Below, piece by piece: positions 51,658-61,568 of a stretch of DNA of 64,000 nucleotides. Within the stretch, counting starts at the first letter, position 1; every line of letters begins with the position of its first letter. The notes under the pieces are model-generated. The model did no database searches. It saw only the letters and a program-made list of their open reading frames with translations, and was not told the DNA's origin. The stretch lies in assembly GCA_910578085.1 (NCBI GenBank), contig CAJTPM010000018.1, positions 14,720-78,719 on the forward strand. Direction: 5' to 3'. Source of the stretch: an uncultured Lachnospiraceae bacterium. Its GTDB lineage: Bacteria; Bacillota; Clostridia; Lachnospirales; Lachnospiraceae. A program made the position numbers and the translations under genes.

Positions 51658-54600
51658 ATGGCAGAAGTAAAGAATGAGAGTTATCAGCCTATGACATTTG
51701 ACGCAATCAGAATCGGTCTTGCGTCTCCTGAAAAGATCAGGGAATGGTCCCGCGGCGAGGTAATGAAACCGGAGACGATCAACTACAGAACTCTGAAACC
51801 GGAACCAAATGGCTTGTTCTGCGAAAGAATTTTCGGACCTAGCAAGGATTGGGAGTGCCATTGCGGAAAATATAAAAAGATCAGATACAAAGGCGTGGTC
51901 TGCGACAGATGCGGTGTGGAAGTGACTAAATCCGCAGTCCGCAGAGAGCGTATGGGACATATTGAGCTGGCGGCGCCGGTGTCCCATATCTGGTATTTCA
52001 AGGGGATTCCCAGCAGAATGGGACTGATCCTGGATCTGTCCCCGAGAGTGCTGGAGAAAGTGTTATATTTTGCGTCCTACATTGTGTTGGACGCAGCAGA
52101 GACGGATCTGGAGTACAAACAGATTCTGACGGAAAAAGAGTATCAGGATGCCAGAGAAAAATGGGGCAGCAGATTCCGCGCCGGTATGGGGGCGGAGTCT
52201 ATTAAGGAACTGCTGCAGGCCATTGATCTGGATACGGAAGCGGAAGAATTAAAGGCAGGTTTGAAGGAATCCACCGGCCAGAAGAGAGCAAGGATCATCA
52301 AGCGTCTCGAAGTGGTGGAAGCGTTCAGAGAGTCCGGCAATATGCCGGAATGGATGATCATGGATGCGATCCCTGTGATCCCGCCTGATCTGCGCCCAAT
52401 GGTACAGCTTGACGGCGGCCGTTTTGCAACTTCCGATCTGAACGATCTGTACAGAAGGATCATCAACAGAAACAACAGATTGAAAAGGCTGCTGGAACTG
52501 GGGGCGCCGGATATTATCGTGAGAAACGAGAAAAGAATGCTGCAGGAGGCGGTGGATGCGCTGATCGACAACGGCAGGAGAGGACGTCCCGTGACGGGAC
52601 CGGGCAACAGAGCCCTCAAATCCCTCTCTGATATGTTAAAAGGTAAGTCCGGCCGTTTCCGTCAGAACCTTCTGGGAAAACGTGTGGACTATTCCGGCCG
52701 TTCTGTTATCGTGATCGGACCGGAATTGAAGATCTACCAGTGCGGTCTGCCCAAAGAGATGGCAATCGAACTGTTCAAGCCTTTTGTGATGAAGGAGCTG
52801 TGCTCCAAACAGATCGCGCAGAATATTAAGAGTGCAAAGAAGATGGTGGAACGCCTGGATGTACGGGTTTGGGATGTGCTGGAGGAGGTCATCAAAGATC
52901 ATCCTGTTATGTTAAACCGTGCACCGACGCTGCACAGACTGGGTATTCAGGCTTTTGAGCCGGTGTTAGTCGAGGGTAAGGCGATCAAGCTGCATCCCCT
53001 TGTATGTACCGCGTTCAATGCAGACTTTGACGGCGACCAGATGGCGGTGCATCTGCCTCTGTCCCAGGAAGCGCAGTCGGAATGCCGTTTCCTGTTGCTG
53101 TCGCCCAACAACCTGTTAAAACCTTCCGACGGAGGTCTGGTTGCTGTACCTTCTCAGGATATGGTGCTTGGAATCTATTATCTGACACAGGAGAGGCCGG
53201 GTTCCATCGGGGAGGGAAACGCTTACCGGAATGTCAACGAGGCAATCCTCGCTTATGAAAACGGAGAATGCACACTACACTCCCGCATCAAAGTGAGAGT
53301 GACAAAGGAAAATGCGGAAGGCGAAAAAGTGACAGGTACAGTGGAATCCACACTGGGACGGTTTTTGTTTAATGAGATCATACCCCAGGATCTGGGGTTT
53401 GTGGACAGAAGCAAACCTGAGAACCTGCTGAAGCTGGAAGTGGATAAATTAGTCGGCAAGAAGCAGTTAAAGCCGATTCTGGAGAAGGTCATCAACATCC
53501 ATGGCGCGTCGAGGACCGCAGAGGTGTTGGATGATGTCAAGAACCTTGGCTATCATTATTCCACAAAGGCGGCGATCACGGTTTCCATTTCTGATATTAT
53601 TGTGCCGAAGGAAAAGAAACAGATGTTAGATGAGGCACAGGCGAAGGTGGATAAGATCGCCATGGAATACAACCGTGGTAAATATACGGATGAGGAGCGT
53701 TACAGAAGAGTTCTGGAGACCTGGGATAAGACTGACGACGCGTTGAAAGAGCTGTCCATGGACTGCATGGATGACTACAACAACATCAAGATGATGGCGG
53801 ATTCCGGAGCCCGTGGTTCCAAGGAGCAGATCAAACAGCTGGCCGGAATGCGTGGACTGATGGCGGATACCACAAGTAAAACGATTGAGCTGCCGGTCAA
53901 GTCAAATTTCCGGGAAGGCATGGATGTGCTGGAGTACTTCATCTCCGCCCACGGCGGCAGAAAAGGTCTGGCGGATACGGCGCTTCGTACCGCTGACTCC
54001 GGTTATCTGACACGTCGAATGGTGGATGTCTGTCAGGAACTGATCATCCGGGAGATCGACTGTGCGGAGGGTGCGGAGGTGCTGCCCGGCATGGTAGTCA
54101 AAGCGTTCCAGGAGGAAGGCAAGAAGGACGGCGAAAAGAAAGAGGACGTACTGGAGAGCCTGAAAGAGAGAATCACAGGTCGTGTATCCTGTGACGAGAT
54201 CCGGGACAGAGACGGCAATATTATTGTAAAGAGAAACCATATGATCACACCCAGCCGTGCGGAGAAGATCATGGGCACAGGGGTGGACAAAGACGGAAAG
54301 CCTATCGAAGAGGTGCGGATCCGTACGATCTTAACCTGTAAATCCCATGTGGGGATCTGTGCAAAGTGTTACGGCGCGAATATGGCTACGGGTGAGACGG
54401 TTCAGGTCGGCGAGGCGGTCGGCATCATTGCGGCACAGTCCATCGGTGAGCCCGGTACACAGCTGACCATGAGAACCTTCCATACCGGCGGCGTGGCAGG
54501 TGAGGATATCACCTCCGGTCTGCCCCGTGTAGAGGAGCTGTTTGAGGCGAGAAAGCCGAAGAGGACCGCTATCCTGACGGAGATTGCCGGTGTGGTGAGC

Positions 54601-55404
54601 ATCAATGATAATAAGAAGAAACGGGAAGTGACGGTGACCAATCCGGAGACCGGAGAAGCGAAGACATACCCGATTCCCTATAAGTACCAGATCAGAGTGG
54701 AGGACGGCGATGTACTGGAAGCCGGCGATGAGTTGACAAAGGGAGGTTCCATCAATCCCCACGACCTGTTAAAGATCAAGGGCGTCCGGGCGGTACAGGA
54801 CTATATGATCAGGGAAGTACAGAAGGTGTACCGTCAGCAGGGTGTTGATATCAGCGACAAGCATATTGAGATCATCGTGCATCAGATGCTTAAAAAGATC
54901 CGGATCGAGAATAACGGCGACGCACCGTTTTTACCGGGAACACTGGTAGATGTTCTGGATTACGAGGAGATGAACACGAAACTTGTGGAGGAAGGCAGGG
55001 AACCGGCCGACGGTAAGCAGGTAATGTTAGGTATCACGAAAGCGGCTCTTGCAACAGACTCCTTCCTGTCTGCGGCCTCCTTCCAGGAGACCACAAAGGT
55101 GCTGACGGAGGCGGCGATTCGCGGAAAGGTGGATACGCTGATCGGTCTGAAGGAGAACGTGATCATCGGTAAGCTGATCCCCGCAGGTACAGGCATGAAG
55201 AGATACCGCAGTACCAGGCTGGATACGGATATGAATCTGATGATGAATCCGGTGGACGCCGAGGAAGAATTAAACTTTGAGGACGAGGCGGAAGATATGA
55301 CGGATGAGACCGGTGAACTCATCCTGGATCTTGAAGGTGCTTTGGAGATCGAGGAGGAAACAGAAGAGACGGCAGAAGATCCTGAGGAGATACCGGTTGA
55401 ATAA
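51658..55404 (+). CDS. rpoC: RNA polymerase beta' subunit
   Basis: 1248 residues from the ATG at 51658; the ATG at 51646 is within the sequence that supplies its ribosome site GGAGGG. Zinc ribbon CHCGKYKKIRYKGVVCDRCG, catalytic NADFDGDQMAVH, a Cys cluster CGICAKCYGANMATG, and trigger-loop/bridge region IGEPGTQLTMRTFHTGG. C-terminal tail is acidic. 112 bases after rpoB. Confidence 0.99.
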   Translation: MAEVKNESYQPMTFDAIRIGLASPEKIREWSRGEVMKPETINYRTLKPEPNGLFCERIFGPSKDWECHCGKYKKIRYKGVVCDRCGVEVTKSAVRRERMGHIELAAPVSHIWYFKGIPSRMGLILDLSPRVLEKVLYFASYIVLDAAETDLEYKQILTEKEYQDAREKWGSRFRAGMGAESIKELLQAIDLDTEAEELKAGLKESTGQKRARIIKRLEVVEAFRESGNMPEWMIMDAIPVIPPDLRPMVQLDGGRFATSDLNDLYRRIINRNNRLKRLLELGAPDIIVRNEKRMLQEAVDALIDNGRRGRPVTGPGNRALKSLSDMLKGKSGRFRQNLLGKRVDYSGRSVIVIGPELKIYQCGLPKEMAIELFKPFVMKELCSKQIAQNIKSAKKMVERLDVRVWDVLEEVIKDHPVMLNRAPTLHRLGIQAFEPVLVEGKAIKLHPLVCTAFNADFDGDQMAVHLPLSQEAQSECRFLLLSPNNLLKPSDGGLVAVPSQDMVLGIYYLTQERPGSIGEGNAYRNVNEAILAYENGECTLHSRIKVRVTKENAEGEKVTGTVESTLGRFLFNEIIPQDLGFVDRSKPENLLKLEVDKLVGKKQLKPILEKVINIHGASRTAEVLDDVKNLGYHYSTKAAITVSISDIIVPKEKKQMLDEAQAKVDKIAMEYNRGKYTDEERYRRVLETWDKTDDALKELSMDCMDDYNNIKMMADSGARGSKEQIKQLAGMRGLMADTTSKTIELPVKSNFREGMDVLEYFISAHGGRKGLADTALRTADSGYLTRRMVDVCQELIIREIDCAEGAEVLPGMVVKAFQEEGKKDGEKKEDVLESLKERITGRVSCDEIRDRDGNIIVKRNHMITPSRAEKIMGTGVDKDGKPIEEVRIRTILTCKSHVGICAKCYGANMATGETVQVGEAVGIIAAQSIGEPGTQLTMRTFHTGGVAGEDITSGLPRVEELFEARKPKRTAILTEIAGVVSINDNKKKREVTVTNPETGEAKTYPIPYKYQIRVEDGDVLEAGDELTKGGSINPHDLLKIKGVRAVQDYMIREVQKVYRQQGVDISDKHIEIIVHQMLKKIRIENNGDAPFLPGTLVDVLDYEEMNTKLVEEGREPADGKQVMLGITKAALATDSFLSAASFQETTKVLTEAAIRGKVDTLIGLKENVIIGKLIPAGTGMKRYRSTRLDTDMNLMMNPVDAEEELNFEDEAEDMTDETGELILDLEGALEIEEETEETAEDPEEIPVE

Positions 55405-55428
55405 TCTCTGCATTTTACAAAATTTTTC

Positions 55429-55457
55429 TTGACAGAAAAATAGGAAGTTATTATACT
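55429..55457 (+). promoter_or_regulatory. str-operon promoter before rpsL
   Basis: TTGACA (55429-55434), 17 bases, TATACT (55452-55457), about 115 bases before rpsL. Confidence 0.8.
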
Positions 55458-55570
55458 GTAAGTTGCTGTGTAAAAGTTACTGTTTTGGGCACGTATGGTC
55501 TGAGCAGGCGGCGAGTAACCGGCGGCTTACAGTTTTAAGCTTATTACAATTATTAAGGAGGTGAAACAGA

Positions 55571-55990
55571 ATGCCAACATTTAACCAGTTAGTAAGAAAG
55601 GGACGTCAGACAGTTTCCAAAAAGTCTACAGCACCTGCACTGCAGAAAGGCTATAACTCTCTGCACAAAAAAGTGACGGATGTGTCCGCTCCTCAGAAGA
55701 GAGGCGTGTGTACGGCTGTGAAAACTGCTACCCCGAAGAAACCTAACTCAGCTCTCAGGAAAATTGCCAGAGTTCGTCTTTCCAACGGTATGGAGGTTAC
55801 ATCCTACATTCCGGGTGAAGGCCACAATCTGCAGGAGCACAGTGTTGTACTGATCCGTGGCGGCAGGGTAAAAGACTTACCCGGTACGAGATACCACATC
55901 ATCAGAGGAACACTGGATACAGCAGGTGTTGCCAACAGAAGACAGGCACGTTCCAAGTATGGCGCGAAGAGGCCGAAAGCTGCAAAGTAA
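55571..55990 (+). CDS. rpsL: 30S ribosomal protein S12
   Basis: 139 residues. MPTFNQLVRKGRQ start; TPKKPNSALRKIARVRL and RGGRVKDLPGTRYH keep the lysines whose change gives streptomycin resistance, so the sequence is of the sensitive type. RBS AAGGAGGTG. Confidence 0.98.
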   Translation: MPTFNQLVRKGRQTVSKKSTAPALQKGYNSLHKKVTDVSAPQKRGVCTAVKTATPKKPNSALRKIARVRLSNGMEVTSYIPGEGHNLQEHSVVLIRGGRVKDLPGTRYHIIRGTLDTAGVANRRQARSKYGAKRPKAAK

Positions 55991-56358
55991 TGTGAGTTAT
56001 GTTTTGCAGGGAGAGCGGATCCGTCCGGAGTAAGGTTGTCCGGAGAACGGATCTGTTCAGGGGTGGATCAGTTCACCCTTGTATGGGACCACGAAGAAAC
56101 TAAGTATAGTGTTGGAATTCTGTGTTAAGGTACCGGAGGGGCGGCTTATTTGGCGAACTCTGATGATACCGGAATAGATAGACTGCACAACACATTAGTC
56201 AGCAGTATGACTGCGCATTGTGAGTACCTGTGATTTAATCAGTGACGCTTCTATGACAGAGTATAAGCGGGGATGGAAAATCTGCGGAGGATTCCGCAGT
56301 AAGATTTACCGGGAAGCTGTGAGGGAAGCGGCCACAAATAATTAAGGAGGGAAGAGAC
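55991..56358 (+). other. 368-base gap between rpsL and rpsG, no gene
   Basis: Unusually wide for this operon. It contains inverted repeats: CGGATCCGT...ACGGATCTG (56016-56052), GGGTGGATCAGTTCACCC (about 56061-56078), and TGCGGAGGATTCCGCA (56282-56298). No convincing promoter or reading frame. Perhaps a regulatory leader for rpsG-fusA-tuf. Confidence 0.5.
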
Positions 56359-56829
56359 GTGCCACGTAAAGGACATATCCAAAAAAGAGATGTACTGGCA
56401 GATCCTTTGTACGACAACAAGGTAGTAACAAAGCTGATCAATAACATTATGTTGGACGGTAAGCGCGGAGTTGCTCAGAAGATCGTATACGGCGCATTTG
56501 CCAGGGTAGAAGAAAAGACCGGTAAGCCGGCAGTAGAAGTATTCGAGGAGGCAATGAACAATATCATGCCCCTTCTGGAAGTAAAGGCAAGACGTATCGG
56601 CGGCGCTACCTATCAGGTGCCTATCGAGGTGAGACCTGACAGACGTCAGGCGCTTGGCCTTCGCTGGCTGACAGCTTTCTCCCGCAAGAGAGGCGAGAAG
56701 ACCATGCAGGAGAGACTTGCAAATGAGATTATGGATGCCGCAAACAATACCGGTGCATCCGTAAAGAGAAAAGAAGAAATGCACAAGATGGCAGAGGCAA
56801 ACAAGGCGTTTGCACATTATCGTTTCTAG
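56359..56829 (+). CDS. rpsG: 30S ribosomal protein S7
   Basis: 156 residues, GTG start (VPRKGHIQKRDVLADPLYDNKVVTKLINNIMLDGKRG) after AAGGAGGGAAGAG. rRNA-binding core and conserved RWLTAFSRKRGEKTM. Primary 30S-head assembly protein. Confidence 0.98.
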   Translation: MPRKGHIQKRDVLADPLYDNKVVTKLINNIMLDGKRGVAQKIVYGAFARVEEKTGKPAVEVFEEAMNNIMPLLEVKARRIGGATYQVPIEVRPDRRQALGLRWLTAFSRKRGEKTMQERLANEIMDAANNTGASVKRKEEMHKMAEANKAFAHYRF

Positions 56830-56860
56830 GACTGTCATTTGGATTTAGGAGGAAGAAACT

Positions 56861-58978
56861 TTGGCTGGAAGAGAATATCCGTTAGAGAGAACCAGGAATA
56901 TTGGTATTATGGCTCATATCGACGCAGGTAAGACTACTTTGACAGAGCGTATCTTATACTATACTGGTGTAAACTATAAGATCGGTGATACTCACGAAGG
57001 TACTGCGACGATGGACTGGATGGAGCAGGAACAGGAGAGAGGTATCACAATCACATCAGCCGCTACAACATGTCACTGGACTTTGGAAGAGTTTACAAAG
57101 ACCAAACCAGGTGCATTAGAGCATCGTATCAATATTATTGATACGCCGGGCCACGTCGATTTTACAGTCGAGGTTGAGCGTTCTCTGCGTGTACTGGATG
57201 GCGCTGTTGGCGTATTCTGTGCAAAAGGTGGCGTGGAACCTCAGTCTGAAAACGTCTGGCGCCAGGCTGATACCTACAATGTACCCAGAATGGCATTCAT
57301 CAATAAGATGGATATTCTGGGAGCCGACTTCTATGGCGCCGTAGAGCAGATCCGGAACAGACTTGGCAAAAATGCCATCTGTCTGCAGCTGCCAATCGGA
57401 AAAGAAGATGAATTTAAGGGCATCATAGATCTGTTTGAGATGAAGGCATATATCTACAATGATGACAAGGGCGACGATATCACCGTAACAGATGATCTCG
57501 GTGATATGGCGGAAGACGCGGAACTGTACCGCTCCGAACTCATTGAAAAGATATCCGAGTTGGACGACGATCTGATGGAGATGTACCTGGAAGGGGAAGA
57601 GCCTTCCGTAGAACAGATGAAAGCGGCACTCAGGAAAGCGACCTGCGACTGCAGAGCGGTTCCGGTATGCTGCGGTTCCGCCTACAGAAACAAGGGCGTA
57701 CAGAAGCTGATCGATGCGGTGATCGAGTACATGCCTGCACCTACCGACATCCCGGCAATCAAGGGTGTCGATCTGGACGGCAACGAGATCGAGAGACATG
57801 CATCCGACGATGAGCCTTTCTCCGCGCTTGCATTTAAGATCATGGCGGATCCTTTCGTAGGAAAACTGGCATTCTTCAGAGTATATTCCGGTACGCTGAA
57901 TTCCGGTTCTTATGTGCTGAATGCCACAAAAGATAAAAAAGAGCGTGTGGGACGTATTTTACAGATGCATGCCAATAAGAGAGCGGAGCTGGATAAAGTG
58001 TATTCCGGAGATATTGCTGCGGCAGTCGGGTTTAAACTGACGACAACGGGCGATACTATCTGTGATGACCAGCATCCCGTTATTCTGGAATCCATGGAAT
58101 TCCCGGAGCCTGTTATTGAGCTGGCTATTGAGCCAAAGACCAAGGCAGGTCAGGGCAAGATGGGCGAGGCGCTTGCAAAACTGGCGGAGGAAGATCCCAC
58201 ATTCCGCGCACACACAGACACCGAGACAGGCCAGACGATTATCGCCGGCATGGGCGAACTGCATCTGGAGATTATTGTGGACCGTCTGCTGCGTGAATTT
58301 AAGGTGGAGGCAAACGTGGGGGCACCTCAGGTTGCCTATAAGGAAACCTTCACCAAACCGGTGGATCAGGAATACAAGTATGCAAAACAGTCCGGCGGCC
58401 GTGGGCAGTATGGTCACTGTAAGGTGAAATTTGAGCCGATGGATCCCAACGGCGATGAGACATTCAAGTTTGAATCCAGCGTTGTGGGCGGCGCGATCCC
58501 GAAAGAGTATATCCCTGCCGTAGGCGAGGGTATCGAGGAAGCTGCGAAAGCAGGTATTCTGGGCGGATTCCCTGTACTGGGTGTGAGTGCCAATGTATAC
58601 GACGGTTCCTACCATGAGGTCGATTCTTCAGAGATGGCATTCCATATTGCCGGTTCCATGGCATTCAAGGAAGCGATGAAGAAGGGTAATCCGGTACTGC
58701 TTGAGCCTATTATGAAGGTGGAAGTGACGATGCCGGAAGAGTATATGGGAGATGTGATCGGCGATATCAACTCCCGCCGGGGCCGTATCGAAGGTATGGA
58801 TGATCTGGGCGGCGGCAAGATCGTGCACGGCTATGTGCCTCTTGCTGAGATGTTCGGTTATTCCACAGACCTGAGAAGCAAGACGCAGGGTCGAGGCAAT
58901 TACTCCATGTTCTTTGAAAAGTACGAGCAGGTACCGAAGAGCGTTCAGGAGAAAGTGCTGGCGGCAAAAACAAAATAA
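56861..58978 (+). CDS. fusA: Elongation factor G
   Basis: 705 residues, TTG start behind AGGAGGAAGAAAC. G1 AHIDAGKTT, switch I / G2 GITITSAATT, G3 DTPGHVDF, G4 NKMD. Five-domain length is normal. Ribosome translocase. Precedes tuf. Confidence 0.98.
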   Translation: MAGREYPLERTRNIGIMAHIDAGKTTLTERILYYTGVNYKIGDTHEGTATMDWMEQEQERGITITSAATTCHWTLEEFTKTKPGALEHRINIIDTPGHVDFTVEVERSLRVLDGAVGVFCAKGGVEPQSENVWRQADTYNVPRMAFINKMDILGADFYGAVEQIRNRLGKNAICLQLPIGKEDEFKGIIDLFEMKAYIYNDDKGDDITVTDDLGDMAEDAELYRSELIEKISELDDDLMEMYLEGEEPSVEQMKAALRKATCDCRAVPVCCGSAYRNKGVQKLIDAVIEYMPAPTDIPAIKGVDLDGNEIERHASDDEPFSALAFKIMADPFVGKLAFFRVYSGTLNSGSYVLNATKDKKERVGRILQMHANKRAELDKVYSGDIAAAVGFKLTTTGDTICDDQHPVILESMEFPEPVIELAIEPKTKAGQGKMGEALAKLAEEDPTFRAHTDTETGQTIIAGMGELHLEIIVDRLLREFKVEANVGAPQVAYKETFTKPVDQEYKYAKQSGGRGQYGHCKVKFEPMDPNGDETFKFESSVVGGAIPKEYIPAVGEGIEEAAKAGILGGFPVLGVSANVYDGSYHEVDSSEMAFHIAGSMAFKEAMKKGNPVLLEPIMKVEVTMPEEYMGDVIGDINSRRGRIEGMDDLGGGKIVHGYVPLAEMFGYSTDLRSKTQGRGNYSMFFEKYEQVPKSVQEKVLAAKTK

Positions 58979-59055
58979 TAATTTACAGAAAAGAACAGAA
59001 ACTTGTGGCGGGGCGGTGAAAGGTCGGCCTGTCACAAAATAAATAAGAAAAACTC

Positions 59056-59083
59056 TTGAAAATATCAATAGTTTTGATATAAT
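59056..59083 (+). promoter_or_regulatory. tuf promoter
   Basis: TTGAAA (59056-59061), 16 bases, TATAAT (59078-59083), 76 bases before tuf. Gives tuf its own start besides read-through from fusA. Confidence 0.65.
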
Positions 59084-59159
59084 CAGAAATAGCTGATTGT
59101 ATAGTTTTGGAAACATTCATTTTGGAACAAGGTAACAAAAATAAGGAGGACTTTAGAAA

Positions 59160-60347
59160 ATGGCTAAAGCTAAATTTGACAGAACCAAACCGCATTGTAA
59201 CATTGGTACCATCGGCCACGTTGACCATGGTAAAACAACTCTGACAGCTGCAATCACAAAAGTGCTGGCTGAGAGAGTATCCGGTAATGAGAAGGTAGAT
59301 TTCGAGAACATCGATAAGGCACCTGAAGAGAGAGAACGTGGTATCACTATTTCTACCGCTCACGTAGAGTACCAGACAGAAAAGAGACATTACGCACACG
59401 TTGACTGCCCGGGCCATGCTGACTATGTAAAGAACATGATTACCGGTGCTGCGCAGATGGACGGCGCTATTCTTGTAGTAGCTGCTACGGACGGTGTTAT
59501 GGCTCAGACAAAGGAGCACATCCTTCTGTCCCGTCAGGTAGGCGTACCTTATATCGTTGTATTCCTGAACAAGTGTGATATGGTAGACGACGAAGAGCTG
59601 ATCGAGTTGGTTGAGATGGAAGTAACGGAGCAGCTCGAAGAGTACGGCTTCAATGACTGCCCGATTATCAAGGGTTCCGCTCTGAAAGCTCTGGAAGATC
59701 CTAACAGCGAGTGGGGCGACAAGATCATGGAACTGATGGAGACAGTTGACTCCTATATTCCTGATCCTCAGCGTGACACAGATAAGCCTTTCCTGATGCC
59801 TGTCGAGGACGTATTCACAATCACAGGCCGTGGTACGGTTGCTACAGGCAGAGTAGAAAGAGGTACTCTGCACCTGAACGAGGATGTTGAGATCGTTGGT
59901 ATCAAGGAAGAGACAAAGAAGACCGTTGTGACCGGTATCGAGATGTTCCGTAAGATGCTTGACGAGGCTCAGGCTGGTGATAACATCGGTGCTCTGCTCC
60001 GTGGTATCAACAGAACAGAAATTGAAAGAGGACAGGTTCTGGCTAAACCCGGTTCCGTGACATGCCACAAGAAATTTACGGCTCAGGTTTACGTTCTGAC
60101 CAAAGACGAGGGTGGCCGTCACACGCCTTTCTTCAACAATTACAGACCTCAGTTCTATTTCAGAACAACTGACGTAACAGGCGTTATCAATCTGCCTGCA
60201 GGCGTTGAGATGTGTATGCCTGGCGATAACATCGAGATGACGATCGAGTTGATTCATCCGATCGCTATGGAGCAGGGTCTTACGTTTGCTATTCGTGAGG
60301 GTGGTCGTACAGTAGGTTCTGGACGTGTGGCTACTATCATCGAGTAA
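59160..60347 (+). CDS. tuf: Elongation factor Tu
   Basis: 395 residues. GHVDHGKTT, switch I RGITI, DCPGHADYV, NKCDMVDDEELIELVEMEVTE. Intact C-terminal beta barrels ending EGGRTVGSGRVATIIE. Codon use is strongly biased (highly expressed). The 3' end and its terminator are unbroken, so the adjoining mobile element did not insert in the gene. Confidence 0.99.
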   Translation: MAKAKFDRTKPHCNIGTIGHVDHGKTTLTAAITKVLAERVSGNEKVDFENIDKAPEERERGITISTAHVEYQTEKRHYAHVDCPGHADYVKNMITGAAQMDGAILVVAATDGVMAQTKEHILLSRQVGVPYIVVFLNKCDMVDDEELIELVEMEVTEQLEEYGFNDCPIIKGSALKALEDPNSEWGDKIMELMETVDSYIPDPQRDTDKPFLMPVEDVFTITGRGTVATGRVERGTLHLNEDVEIVGIKEETKKTVVTGIEMFRKMLDEAQAGDNIGALLRGINRTEIERGQVLAKPGSVTCHKKFTAQVYVLTKDEGGRHTPFFNNYRPQFYFRTTDVTGVINLPAGVEMCMPGDNIEMTIELIHPIAMEQGLTFAIREGGRTVGSGRVATIIE

Positions 60348-60370
60348 TTAGTAAAAAGCTATATTTTATG

Positions 60371-60401
60371 GGGCTTTCCGAGAAATCGGGAAGCCCTTTT
60401 T
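60371..60401 (+). terminator. tuf terminator
   Basis: GGGCTTTCCGA / TCGGGAAGCCC stem with a 4-base loop, then TTTTT. Last clearly host feature before the mobile element. Confidence 0.9.
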
Positions 60402-60438
60402 GAAACTTTGCAACAGTGAAAATGTGCAAAGCGGTGCC

Positions 60439-60494
60439 AAAACGGTGCCATAAAAAGAACTCCGATGAAATTTGGCACCGTTTTCATCGGAGTT
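60439..60494. terminator. Interlocked inverted repeats; terminator of the minus-strand genes
   Basis: A 13-bp perfect stem AACTCCGATGAAA (60458-60470) / TTTCATCGGAGTT (60482-60494) whose loop TTTGGCACCGT pairs with ACGGTGCCA at 60442-60450; the outer pair 60439-60450 / 60473-60484 is 12 bp. The two stems overlap by three bases, so they are alternatives or a partial pseudoknot. On the minus strand the 13-bp stem is followed by CTTTTTATGG, a terminator signal. Confidence 0.7.
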
Positions 60495-60498
60495 TGTC

Positions 60499-60522
60499 TT
60501 TTTACCAACCTTTTATTTGCTT
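60499..60522. repeat. 24-bp direct repeat, copy A
   Basis: Matches 61569-61592 in 23 of 24 bases (T versus C at 60511/61581), offset 1070 bases. It lies just beyond the SIR2-like gene's stop and equals the last codons of the XRE repressor gene in copy B. Confidence 0.85.
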
Positions 60523-60535
60523 ATTTGGACAGAGC

Positions 60536-61522
60536 CTATTTCATAGAATTCCAAAGTTTAGTGACCTTTTTATAGGTTACTGGTTTTCTAAGATGATGAG
60601 GTAATTCAATTCTATCTTCATCTTTAAGATAATAATATATAACAGACTTAATTTTCGGATTAGTGTTGATTAGTAAAAATAGGTGTTCATCATTTGCTGG
60701 TGCCAAACCTACGATTTCTAATTGACCACTAATAGATTTAAAAAGAATTTCTTTATTCTTTGTATCAGGTTCAATCATTTCGCCGTACTTTTCTAGCCAA
60801 GACCAACTCATAATTGCGTCGCTATATATATGTTCCATATTGGGAACTTTCTTAGATATTAGTACATCACATTCTGTTTTATGTGTTGCATAGTATAGGC
60901 TTGTAACATTGTATTCAGAGGATAGTTTTCCAAATTCACCATGAAGGTGACACACTTTGTCTGTACTTCCTAATGAATTTTCTAAGTTATAATCGTAGTT
61001 TGTTGTAAATATATTTTTAAATTTGTTGAGATATGTATTTAGCCCCGGATAAAAGTTTTTGTATACATCATTAATCAAACCATCATTATATATTCCATCA
61101 ACAAACATCTGTTGTAATAATGTGAATACAGTCTTTCTATATAATTCACTTTGGATTTCTCCGTCTTTAGATTTAAAACCATTATTGAATATCTCAAATG
61201 CCAAAAAGTAATCTTCTAAAAATACAGAAGTAATACTACTATTATTTGGGTACGTTCTTGTAATTCTGTCTAATTCCATAGCCATAAATGCATTATCAAC
61301 CTTGTTTCTGCATTTGCCGGCTTTTATATGATTAATTACTATAACCATTTTCTCTAATAACTCTATTTGCTCGTTTGTTGATAAGCTATTTTCGGTTAAA
61401 GCAGTATATTTACCTGCATTGATATTGTTAATAATTCGATTCATTATGGCAGCACCAGAGTATACATCAAGTCCACCAAATTGAATATTAATACCATTTC
61501 CTATTAATAAATTATGCTCCAT
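60536..61522 (-). CDS. SIR2/AbiH-like protein, candidate phage-defence gene
   Basis: 328 residues. N-terminal MEHNLLIGNGINIQFGG is a nucleotide-binding glycine loop; IFTTNYDYNLENSL and VCHLHGEFG near 170-200 are the Asn/His blocks seen in SIR2-like (PF13289 class) and AbiH-type proteins. SIR2-like enzymes of this kind kill infected cells by NAD+ depletion; AbiH members abort phage growth. No second effector or sensor domain is fused. Sequence is much more AT-rich than host genes. It stands alone between two 24-bp direct repeats, downstream of the XRE gene. Function inferred from motifs and context. Confidence 0.6.
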   Translation of the reverse strand: MEHNLLIGNGINIQFGGLDVYSGAAIMNRIINNINAGKYTALTENSLSTNEQIELLEKMVIVINHIKAGKCRNKVDNAFMAMELDRITRTYPNNSSITSVFLEDYFLAFEIFNNGFKSKDGEIQSELYRKTVFTLLQQMFVDGIYNDGLINDVYKNFYPGLNTYLNKFKNIFTTNYDYNLENSLGSTDKVCHLHGEFGKLSSEYNVTSLYYATHKTECDVLISKKVPNMEHIYSDAIMSWSWLEKYGEMIEPDTKNKEILFKSISGQLEIVGLAPANDEHLFLLINTNPKIKSVIYYYLKDEDRIELPHHLRKPVTYKKVTKLWNSMK

Positions 61523-61568
61523 ATTTTTCCACCTTTAAATTGGGTTTTATTTTTGTATTTATTTTGAT

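Noticed and set aside
58983..60257. Minus-strand frame of 424 codons across tuf
   Set aside because: Shadow produced by the strong codon bias of tuf; no protein-like pattern.
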